A DNA stretch of 5,307 nucleotides, from the NCBI GenBank assembly GCA_964405455.1, contig CAYOOA010000117.1, positions 1 to 5,307 on the forward strand. The letters are read 5' to 3'. Below the pieces are notes generated by a model, which ran no database searches, was not told where the DNA came from, and saw nothing but the letters and a program-made list of their open reading frames with translations. Positions within the stretch are counted from its first letter, which is position 1. Each line of letters opens with the position of its first letter. Positions 1-5,224 of the stretch are shown piece by piece. The translations under genes and the position numbers were made by a program. Source of the stretch: CALESS01 sp964405455 (GTDB lineage: Bacteria; Chloroflexota; Anaerolineae; Anaerolineales; Anaerolineaceae).

Positions 1-43
1 TGCTCCGCCCGGCAGGTTGATCGGCCGCTGCCCGCTGCAGCGG

Positions 44-72
44 TTGGCTGAACGGAGGGACGGCTTTATAAT
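44..72 (+). promoter_or_regulatory. Possible sigma-70-type promoter for the kinase-hydrolase unit
   Basis: TTGGCT at 44-49 (4 of 6 matches to the -35 consensus) and a perfect TATAAT at 67-72 are separated by exactly 17 bp. Transcription would start near 79-80, giving a leader of about 33 nt before the ATG at 113. An 8-bp direct repeat, GGCTTTAT, occurs at 62-69 and 73-80 with an 11-bp period and overlaps the -10. It could be a protein-binding site or chance. In GC-rich DNA a perfect TATAAT with correct spacing is notable, but an upstream coding region could also cover this stretch. Confidence 0.5.
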
Positions 73-112
73 GGCTTTATCCACCCCGCTTGTTCTGCCC
101 GGGAGATGACTG

Positions 113-1093
113 ATGCTGGATGCCCCCAACCACCTTGAACCCCTGGATCACCCGGATGTGCTGCTGTTCGCTGATTACTTCTGCGATGTGATCATCACCG
201 GCCTGCCGGAGCCGCCCCGCCTGGGTGCGGACCTGTTCGGACAGGAGATGGAAATCGCCCCCGGCGGGGCCTACATCCTGGCCCACTGGCTGCATGCCCT
301 GGGGGTGAAGGTGCGCTGGGTGGGTACCTTTGGCAGTGATATCTTCAGCCGCTTCATCCTGGAAGAGGCCGCCCGTACCGGGCTGGATGACGGTTTGTTT
401 CAAGTCCACCCCCAACCCTACCGGGTTTTCAGCCTGTCCTTCTCCTTCGCCCACGACCGCGGATTCATCAGCTATAACGATCCCCCACCGGCCGGCATCG
501 ATTATGCGGCGTTGATCCGTTCCCAGCAGCCGCGTTGGGCGCTCAACCTGCCGTTTGACGGCAGCGCGCAAAGCCAGGCCTTGTTGGACCTGGTTCACAG
601 CCAGGACGGGCGGGTCTTCGTGGATTGCCAGTACACCACGGCCAGCCTGGATGAGCCCGGCCTGTGTGATACCCTGCGCCGGGTGGATATCTTTGCCCCC
701 AACCTGAGCGAGGCCGGTCAGTTAACCGGTGAGGCGGATCCCCTGGCTGCCCTGGCCCGCCTGGCTGAATTCTGCCCGTTGGTGGTGTTGAAATGCGGCG
801 ATCAGGGCGCCTACGCCTGCCAGGCAGGACAGGTCTGGCATTCTCCCGCCTTGCCGGTGGAGGTGGTTGATACGACCGGCGCCGGTGATTCGTTCAACGC
901 CGGTTTCCTGGCCGGGATGCTGGCCGGCGAGCCGTTGGAGACCTGCCTGCGCTATGGCAACATCTGCGGCGGAATTTCCACCACCCGGCGCGGCGGCTCC
1001 ACCACGGCCCTCAGCCTGGCCGAAGTCCGCCAAATTGCCGGGCGACTGACGTCTGATCAGCCCCTGGATGGGGGCATGCTAAATGAGGACTGA
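113..1093 (+). CDS. PfkB/ribokinase-family carbohydrate kinase
   Basis: This is a 326-aa cytoplasmic kinase of the PfkB (ribokinase-like) family. These enzymes transfer the ATP gamma-phosphate to a sugar, nucleoside or similar hydroxyl substrate. The clearest evidence is the C-terminal PfkB signature DTTGAGDSFNAGF at residues 253-265. By family knowledge its Asp259 is the catalytic base and GAG (256-258) forms the anion hole. Other family landmarks are the GG near residues 51-52 in the substrate lid region, VGTFGSD at 70-76, APNLSEAGQLTG at 195-206 (the PNxxE element) and LKCGDQGAYA at 226-235. Length is typical. The ATG at 113 is chosen because an in-frame TGA lies 6 bp upstream and GGGAG at 101-105 gives a 7-nt spacing. 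The Asn usually found a few residues after the GG is not present here. The downstream GH4 gene suggests a role in sugar use. The true substrate cannot be read from the sequence. Confidence 0.93.
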   Translation: MLDAPNHLEPLDHPDVLLFADYFCDVIITGLPEPPRLGADLFGQEMEIAPGGAYILAHWLHALGVKVRWVGTFGSDIFSRFILEEAARTGLDDGLFQVHPQPYRVFSLSFSFAHDRGFISYNDPPPAGIDYAALIRSQQPRWALNLPFDGSAQSQALLDLVHSQDGRVFVDCQYTTASLDEPGLCDTLRRVDIFAPNLSEAGQLTGEADPLAALARLAEFCPLVVLKCGDQGAYACQAGQVWHSPALPVEVVDTTGAGDSFNAGFLAGMLAGEPLETCLRYGNICGGISTTRRGGSTTALSLAEVRQIAGRLTSDQPLDGGMLNED

Positions 1094-1097
1094 AATA

Positions 1098-1170
1098 AAC
1101 ACGGATGATTCTGTTTTATCCAGAGAATTCTCCTGATGGAGTTTCTCTGAATCCTCTGGGTCTCTGTGTT
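1098..1170. repeat. Imperfect inverted repeat / possible dispersed intergenic repeat with hairpin core
   Basis: The gap between the kinase and hydrolase genes is almost filled by a long imperfect palindrome. The outer arms are AACACGGA (1098-1105) and TCTGTGTT (1163-1170). The core is CAGAGAATTCTCC (1121-1133), loop TGAT, then GGAGTTTCTCTG (1138-1149), which pairs except for a small internal loop. The A+T content and style differ from the flanking genes. The complementary strand reads in runs of ACACAGAGA and CAGAG type, which I recall from dispersed intergenic repeats in environmental bacterial genomes. I cannot confirm copy number here. In RNA it would form a hairpin between two genes of one transcript, which could stabilise the upstream part or lower expression of the downstream gene. 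There is no T-run after the core, so it is not a classical terminator. Confidence 0.6.
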
Positions 1171-1195
1171 CATAATTCTTGACGAGGAATAACGC

Positions 1196-2572
1196 ATGAA
1201 ACTTACCCTGGTTGGCGGCGGAGGAGTTCGCTCTCCCCTTTTTGTCATGTCCCTGCTCAACTGGCAGGCTCGCCTCGGGTTCACCGAGCTCTGCCTGATG
1301 GATATCGACCCGCGCAAGCTGGAAATCTTCGGCGCCCTGTGCCGCGAAATCATCCGCCGGGCAGGCGACCCCTTCCAACTCACCCTCACCACCGATCCGC
1401 GCCAGGCTTTGAGCGGGGCCGCCCACGTGGTCACCACCATCCGTGTCGGCCAGGACCGCGGGCGGGCGGTGGATGAGCGGATTGCCCTGCGCCACGGTGT
1501 GTTGGGCCAGGAAACCACCGGCCCGGGAGGTTTTGCCATGGCCTTGCGCAGCATCCCGGCCTTGCTGGAGTATGCCCGCCTGTTGCAGGAGGTCAGCCCG
1601 GGCGCCTGGATGTACAACTTTACCAACCCGGCCGGCCTGGTGGCCCAGGCCTTGCGGGATGCCGGCTTTGAACGCACCATCGGCATTTGTGACGGCGCCA
1701 ACAGCGGCCAGGGGGCGCTGGCCGCCTGGCTGGGCGTGGATCCCCGCCGGGTACGCGCCGAGGTCTTTGGCCTTAACCATCTCTCCTGGTGCCGCCGGGC
1801 CTGGGTGGACGGCGTGGAGCACATGCAGCCCGCCCTGCAGGAGGATGAATTTTTGCGCCGGATGCAGCCGCTCTTCGCCCCGCAGTTGGTTCGCCAGGTG
1901 GGGGCGTATTGCAACGAGTACCTGTATTATTACTACTACGCCGAGCAGGCCGTGGCCGCCATCAACGCCGAAGGCCAGACCCGCGGCGAGGAAATCGTCG
2001 AACTGAATGCCCGCCTGCTGGATCAGTTGGAGGAGATCGGTGTGGAGCGCAACCCCGAACGTGCCTTGCGCGCATTCTTTGGCTATGAAAAACGGCGCGG
2101 CGCCACCTACATGCACTACGCCTACGGCGGGCAGACTATTGCCGAGGCCAACCGCCAGTCCGTTTTTGATGCGGAAATCCCCGCGCAGGCCGGCGAAGGC
2201 TATGCCGGGGTGGCCCTCTCGGTCATCGATGCCCTGGTCAACGGCGGGCCGCTCTACACCGCTCTCAATGTCCCCAACCGCGGCGCCATCCAGGGCCTGG
2301 CGGAGGATGACGTGGTTGAAGTCGGCTGCCGGGTGGATGCGGAAGGCGTGCAGGCGCTGCCGGTGGGTGAGATTTCCGCCGCCCAGTTGAACCTGGCGCG
2401 GACCGTCAAGCTCTACGAGCGCCTGACGGCGGCCGCCATTCAGCAGCACTCCAAGGACCTGGCCGTGCAGGCCCTGATGGTTCATCCGCTGGTGCTTTCC
2501 TACCCGCGTGCCCGCGCCCTGGTGGAGGAATATCTCGCCGCGCACCGCGAGTTTGTGGGTGAGTGGAGGTGA
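1196..2572 (+). CDS. Glycoside hydrolase family 4 enzyme, probable 6-phospho-beta-glucosidase-like
   Basis: This 458-aa protein matches family GH4, whose members cleave (phospho)glycosides by an unusual NAD+- and divalent-metal-dependent oxidation, elimination and reduction path in the cytoplasm. Visible landmarks in order are the Rossmann glycine stretch VGGGGVRSP (6-14), the acidic end of strand 2 MDID (35-38), DERIALRHGVLGQETTGPGG (93-112), NFTNPAG (141-147), GICDGANSG (163-171) and FGLNHLSW (191-198). By family knowledge Cys165 and His195 should bind the metal, and Tyr242 in EYLYYYYY is a candidate for the catalytic base. Substrate class in GH4 is usually read from residues after the active Cys. 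Here they are Asp-Gly-Ala, nearest to the CD/CN forms of phosphoglucosidases and unlike the CH forms of alpha-galactosidases, alpha-glucosidases and galacturonidases. GAGGAA at 1184-1189 gives a 6-nt spacing to the ATG. Length is normal. It is probably co-transcribed with the kinase upstream. Confidence 0.94.
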   Translation: MKLTLVGGGGVRSPLFVMSLLNWQARLGFTELCLMDIDPRKLEIFGALCREIIRRAGDPFQLTLTTDPRQALSGAAHVVTTIRVGQDRGRAVDERIALRHGVLGQETTGPGGFAMALRSIPALLEYARLLQEVSPGAWMYNFTNPAGLVAQALRDAGFERTIGICDGANSGQGALAAWLGVDPRRVRAEVFGLNHLSWCRRAWVDGVEHMQPALQEDEFLRRMQPLFAPQLVRQVGAYCNEYLYYYYYAEQAVAAINAEGQTRGEEIVELNARLLDQLEEIGVERNPERALRAFFGYEKRRGATYMHYAYGGQTIAEANRQSVFDAEIPAQAGEGYAGVALSVIDALVNGGPLYTALNVPNRGAIQGLAEDDVVEVGCRVDAEGVQALPVGEISAAQLNLARTVKLYERLTAAAIQQHSKDLAVQALMVHPLVLSYPRARALVEEYLAAHREFVGEWR

Positions 2573-2623
2573 GGGGTACCGGCGGTCCGGTTTATGGATG
2601 AAGGACAGGCAAAGCCGGGGCGT

Positions 2624-2668
2624 AAAAAAAGACCTCCAGGGTTCGAATTGGAAACCCCGGAGGTCTTT
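2624..2668 (-). terminator. Intrinsic terminator of the three-gene minus-strand operon (convergent intergenic region)
   Basis: AAAGACCTCC (2628-2637) pairs perfectly with GGAGGTCTTT (2659-2668). After one A-C mismatch, GGGTT (2639-2643) pairs with AACCC (2653-2657), leaving a loop of about 9 nt. On the minus strand the stem runs straight into seven T (2624-2630), and it starts 15 nt after the stop codon at 2683. It can also act on plus-strand transcripts leaving the hydrolase gene, but only three T follow on that side, so it would be weaker in that direction. Confidence 0.9.
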
Positions 2669-2682
2669 GGGTTCAAATTACT

Positions 2683-3324
2683 TCATCCCTTCATGATCAG
2701 CCGTGCATCCGTGATGCTGATGCCGGGCGCCTTCTGTACCGCCCAGAAAACCGTCTGGCCGGTCAGAATTTCCAGCTTGCGCGGGCGGGCATTATCCCCT
2801 TCGATGATGATCACCGAGCCCTTGGAAAGTGCGTCCGTCCAGACGGCGCACTCCTCCTGGTTCTTTGAGTCCATGGAGCGGACAATGATCACGCCGGAGA
2901 TTTTGCCGTTATTGGCATCCACCCATTTATATTCGCCTGGCGTGCCAAAGGCGTGCGTGTAGAGGGCTTCCGAGGTCAAGGCGGTGCTGTTGAAGCTGCC
3001 GCCGGGACCCCGACCGACCACGGCGTACCCGGAAATGCCCGGGTCGGGGGTGTTCCACAGCACCATGTCACCGGCGCGGATTTCCAGGTGGGCCGGTTCG
3101 GCGACAAATTTATCACCTTTTTTCAACACCTGCACGTTGTGCTGCTGGCCCTCGCCGCCTTTTTCTGTTTGCGCTTTGACTTCGATGGTAAATTCACCCC
3201 GTTCTTCCACCGGCAGGCAGGCCCCGGCCAGCGTGGTGATGCGGTAGATCACCTTGCCGGGGGTGGTGAAGTGCTGGGCAAAGCAATCGATATACCTCAG
3301 GGAACGACTATCCAAAGTATCCAT
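2683..3324 (-). CDS. Cupredoxin-like protein made of staggered half domains, copper ligands absent
   Basis: This 213-aa protein is the last gene of the minus-strand operon, and I do not recognise it as a named protein. Residues 62-150 read as one whole plastocyanin-like (cupredoxin) unit: a first half PAHLEIRAGDMVLWNTPDPG (77-96), then a second half YTHAFGTPGEYKW (122-134) ending in ISGVIIV (142-148). Before it, residues 9-50 resemble only the second half (CFAQHFTTPGKVIYRI at 14-29, FTIEV at 45-49). After it, residues 157-208 resemble only the first half (PRKLEILTGQTVFWAVQKAP at 181-200). The order is thus C-half, N-half, C-half, N-half. The Cys, His and Met ligands expected after the TPGxY turn are missing, so copper binding is unlikely. 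There is no signal peptide, which is unusual because most cupredoxins are exported. The start is supported by GAGG five nt upstream and a 12-bp gap from the preceding gene. A structural or binding role is inferred. Confidence 0.85.
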   Translation of the reverse strand: MDTLDSRSLRYIDCFAQHFTTPGKVIYRITTLAGACLPVEERGEFTIEVKAQTEKGGEGQQHNVQVLKKGDKFVAEPAHLEIRAGDMVLWNTPDPGISGYAVVGRGPGGSFNSTALTSEALYTHAFGTPGEYKWVDANNGKISGVIIVRSMDSKNQEECAVWTDALSKGSVIIIEGDNARPRKLEILTGQTVFWAVQKAPGISITDARLIMKG

Positions 3325-3336
3325 ATCATCCTCGCC

Positions 3337-4134
3337 TTACGCCGAAATATCGACCGAAATCACCAGCTCGTCCTCGTCGCTGCTCACCACCAACGCGCTG
3401 ACCGTATCCAGGTGGATGTTGACAGCCGGGTCCGGCAGGGCGGGCGGCAGCACCTCGAAGATCTTGGGCTGCTTGTAGATGTTGAATGTCAGGCCGGAGA
3501 CGAACGGCGTCAGGATGGGCCCGAGCAGGCCGGTCACCCCGGCAATGCCGATCACGGCGGTGATGGCTGCCACCGCGCCAGCCAGGAACGGCCCGATGAA
3601 CGGGATCGGCAGCAGGATCAGCGCAGCGGCTGCCCCGATGGCTGCCAGGATGGCCGCCGCCGCCGGTCCAATTTGCAGGAATGGGATGCCGACCACCACG
3701 ATGTCAATATTCCAGTTGGGACCGCTGGGGTACACGTTCAGGCTGAAATCGGAAGTGAAATTGATCGCGCCGGAGTGGCTGACCGGGATGGTGATGGTCG
3801 GCCAGTTGATGCAGATTTTAGGCGTGCAGACTTTGCCAATCCAGGGCAGGCTGACGCAAATTTGCGGCAGGCAAAAATCCGGCAGGATGCTGCTCAGATC
3901 AAACGAGATGCTGAAGCCGAGTGAGTAGTTCAACTGGCAGTTGGCAATGCGAATGATGTTGGGGGCGGTCAGGTCGATCATCCCGCCGGAAAAGGAGGCA
4001 CTGGCGCTCCAGCCGGCGGTGAAGGGGCCCAGGCTGTCCGATCCGCTGCGGGAGAGGGTGCCGAGGGTGGCCTCGGCGGCATGCACAAGGTTTGACGCAG
4101 CAGTTTCGTCTGCTGCAACAATCAAGTCTGGCAT
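3337..4134 (-). CDS. Unknown protein with duplicated CxPxIC motif and internal hydrophobic region
   Basis: This is a 265-aa protein of no family I recognise, the middle gene of the operon. Residues 42-82 are rich in beta-type alternation (LNYSLGFSISFDL at 68-80). Residues 87-101 and 102-116 are a tandem 15-residue repeat, FCLPQICVSLPWIGK and VCTPKICINWPTITI, each with Cys-x-Pro-x-x-Cys, giving four cysteines at 88, 93, 103 and 108. A further beta-like region follows (NFTSDFSLNVY, 125-135). Residues 156-208 then form a long Ala/Ile/Leu/Gly-rich stretch broken by PIPFIGP (176-182), like a hydrophobic helical hairpin. The C-terminus is beta-like and acidic (SSDEDELVISVDI, 251-263). There is no N-terminal signal peptide. 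AGGAG five nt before the ATG overlaps the TAG stop of the upstream gene (8-bp gap), suggesting translational coupling. It might be membrane-inserting or lipid-binding, but that is inference. Confidence 0.84.
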   Translation of the reverse strand: MPDLIVAADETAASNLVHAAEATLGTLSRSGSDSLGPFTAGWSASASFSGGMIDLTAPNIIRIANCQLNYSLGFSISFDLSSILPDFCLPQICVSLPWIGKVCTPKICINWPTITIPVSHSGAINFTSDFSLNVYPSGPNWNIDIVVVGIPFLQIGPAAAAILAAIGAAAALILLPIPFIGPFLAGAVAAITAVIGIAGVTGLLGPILTPFVSGLTFNIYKQPKIFEVLPPALPDPAVNIHLDTVSALVVSSDEDELVISVDISA

Positions 4135-4142
4135 ATGATCTC

Positions 4143-4790
4143 CTATGCGTTGCCGTAAATCTTGGCCTGGTCGTCTTCAATGAGCGGACCGCTCACCAGG
4201 GCCAGGGAGAATGCACCCGCCGTCAGCGTATGGAAGGGCAGGCGCACGTTGCGCAGCATGGATTGAAGCACCATCCGCAGGATGCACTCGATGACGCTTT
4301 CGAGCGAATTGGGAGTGATGTCAACAATCTCCACCTCATCCAGGGCAAAGCCCACCACGCCGTTGCCGGGGCCGTAATAGACCACATCCGGCTTGCCGCG
4401 CGCCCAAACCTCCAAAGCCGTGGAGATGGGGGTGACGGTGCCCTGGCGGTCCTTGCCGGGGTCAAAGTAGCGGTAGCAGCCCACCGTGATAACCACCTTG
4501 GTGTGGATGTTGAGCTGCCCCGGGCCAACCGGCAGGGGAGAGGTTCCCCCGCTGTTATCCTTGAAGAAATCCACCACGGGGATATCAAACTGGATGCGGT
4601 ATTCAATTCCGCCCGGGATGCCGGGGAAGGGAATGGCCGGGATGCTGATGTAGGGCGTGGCTGCCGGGACCAGCCCCGGTGAAGCATAAGTCAGGTAGCG
4701 CGGCCGGGCTGTAAAGAAAGCTTTGAAGAGATCGTTCACGCCGTCTTCATGCACACCGGCAAAAACTGTCTCTGTCTGTGTCAAGCTCAT
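4143..4790 (-). CDS. Unknown protein, first gene of the three-gene minus-strand operon
   Basis: This 215-aa protein is not recognised. It opens with a likely helix (VNDLFKAFFTARPRYL, 18-33) and then a Pro-rich stretch (ISIPAIPFPGIPGG, 48-61). Beta-type segments follow (IEYRIQFDIPVVDFF at 62-76, LNIHTKVVITVGC at 93-105, VVGFALDEVEIVDI at 145-158). Next is an amphipathic helix (SLESVIECILRMVLQSMLRN, 162-181), and a final beta-like region ends in SLALVSGPLIEDDQAKIYG (195-213). This layout loosely recalls lipid-binding TULIP/BPI-type folds, but I cannot support that by motif. There is no signal peptide or membrane helix. The frame stays open to a TTG at 4811. I prefer the ATG at 4790 because AAAGGA at 4798-4803 sits 7 nt upstream of it, and that site would lie inside the longer reading. 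The downstream gene begins 8 bp after the stop. Confidence 0.84.
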   Translation of the reverse strand: MSLTQTETVFAGVHEDGVNDLFKAFFTARPRYLTYASPGLVPAATPYISIPAIPFPGIPGGIEYRIQFDIPVVDFFKDNSGGTSPLPVGPGQLNIHTKVVITVGCYRYFDPGKDRQGTVTPISTALEVWARGKPDVVYYGPGNGVVGFALDEVEIVDITPNSLESVIECILRMVLQSMLRNVRLPFHTLTAGAFSLALVSGPLIEDDQAKIYGNA

Positions 4791-4797
4791 ATTTGGA

Positions 4798-4803
4798 TCC
4801 TTT
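4798..4803 (-). promoter_or_regulatory. Ribosome binding site that sets the start of the first operon gene
   Basis: On the minus strand AAAGGA is followed by 7 nt and the ATG at 4790. It lies inside the reading frame that would begin at the upstream TTG (4811), so it favours the shorter 215-aa protein. Confidence 0.7.
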
Positions 4804-4870
4804 CCTTTCAATCACACAATGGTTCGTCTGGAAAAAACCTGCGATGTTGGGTAGGATGCCTGAATGGATA

Positions 4871-4918
4871 TAAAAAACCCACCAACCAAAAACTTCTGGA
4901 GAATCGGAGGTGGGTGTT
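4871..4918 (-). terminator. Terminator-like hairpin inside the operon leader (possible attenuator)
   Basis: On the minus strand ACCCACC (4915-4909) pairs with GGTGGGT (4883-4877). The stem extends by a CC/GG pair (4907-4906 with 4887-4886) across a small bulge. The closing arm runs into six T (4877-4872). It lies about 35-75 nt after the predicted start point of the operon promoter and about 80 nt before the first start codon, so the operon transcript must read through it. It is not needed to end the upstream dehydrogenase transcript, which has its own terminator at 5140-5180. The loop contains the small palindrome TTCTCCAGAA (4894-4903). On the plus strand a T5 run (4922-4926) follows a few bases after the stem, so it could work both ways. 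No known riboswitch class is recognised. Confidence 0.72.
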
Positions 4919-4955
4919 CGATTTTTAATTGCGATAAATTAGACTAACTATATCC

Positions 4956-4983
4956 AGTATAGACGGATTCCAAACAAAGTCAA
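4956..4983 (-). promoter_or_regulatory. Sigma-70-type promoter of the three-gene operon
   Basis: Read on the minus strand, TTGACT (4983-4978, 5 of 6 to -35 consensus) and TATACT (4961-4956, 5 of 6 to -10 consensus) are 16 bp apart. Transcription would begin near 4949, giving a leader of about 160 nt. A short inverted repeat CTATA-N5-TATAG (4948-4962) covers the -10 and the start point, which could be an operator or chance. Local A+T richness over 4920-4985 supports a promoter. There is no other good candidate between the dehydrogenase terminator and the first gene. Confidence 0.78.
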
Positions 4984-5139
4984 GTATCCTTTGGGAGCTT
5001 CAGGGCTCCGGCAGATGTGAAAATCTTAAGGTTGTTCATGGAAAAGGAAATCCCGGCCCCTGGTTGCCCTTTTCAGAGGTGTGCGCCGGCTGCCTTCCGG
5101 GTGGTGAATGCATAAATCCACTAATCACCCCCGTGAAAC
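4984..5139. other. Intergenic stretch without a recognisable gene
   Basis: Together with the operon leader and terminators, the whole span 4791-5224 has no convincing gene. In 4984-5139, between the dehydrogenase terminator and the operon promoter, I see only a short hairpin, GGAGC (4994-4998) with GCTCC (5005-5009), placed just upstream of the -35. A weak GGTGA/TCACC pair also occurs near 5103-5129. Short frames here lack ribosome binding sites. The hairpin could be a regulator site, but nothing in the sequence proves it. Confidence 0.5.
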
Positions 5140-5180
5140 AAAAATCGGGTCTGGATTGGGTAAAGCACAATCCAGACCCG
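5140..5180 (-). terminator. Intrinsic terminator of the short-chain dehydrogenase gene
   Basis: CGGGTCTGGATTG (5146-5158) and CAATCCAGACCCG (5168-5180) form a perfect 13-bp stem with a 9-nt loop. On the minus strand the stem is followed by A and then five T (5144-5140), GTTTC. It begins 44 nt after the stop codon at 5225-5227. This is the strongest hairpin in the window. Confidence 0.92.
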
Positions 5181-5224
5181 GAGGATTCTACTGGCCTTAT
5201 TTCAATCCGGTGTAAATGCCGCTA

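Noticed and set aside
1..109. Possible 3' end of an upstream plus-strand gene (frames ending at 51 or at 109), or a 12-codon leader frame at 71-109 after GGAGGG
   Set aside because: Both frames are open from the edge but too short to identify. The frame to 109 would overlap the candidate promoter, and the 12-codon frame has an 11-nt ribosome site spacing and lies mostly upstream of the predicted start point. The evidence is insufficient to call any of them.
77..598. Minus-strand open frame opposite the start of the kinase gene
   Set aside because: It is a shadow of the PfkB kinase with no recognisable motif and no supporting ribosome site seen.
1079..2545. A 488-codon open frame on the minus strand opposite the GH4 gene
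   Set aside because: It is antisense to a clear GH4 enzyme. Long antisense frames are common in GC-rich genes, its composition (Gly, His, Gln, Ala rich) shows no family motif, and its first codons fall in unrelated positions.
2578..2591. Small ACCGG/CCGGT hairpin after the GH4 stop codon
   Set aside because: It is only 5 bp with no T-run, so it is not a credible terminator; the convergent hairpin at 2628-2668 is far stronger.
2953..3924. A 323-codon plus-strand open frame across the operon genes
   Set aside because: It runs across two minus-strand genes and their junction. It is rich in Arg, Asp, Gln and Gly without motifs, whereas the minus-strand genes have ribosome sites, tight spacing, a promoter and a terminator.
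4791..4811. Extension of the first operon gene to a TTG at 4811
   Set aside because: The good ribosome site (4798-4803) lies inside this extension and fits the ATG at 4790 instead.
4980..5039. A 19-residue minus-strand open frame upstream of the operon promoter
   Set aside because: It has no ribosome site, overlaps the -35 element and is short enough to arise by chance.
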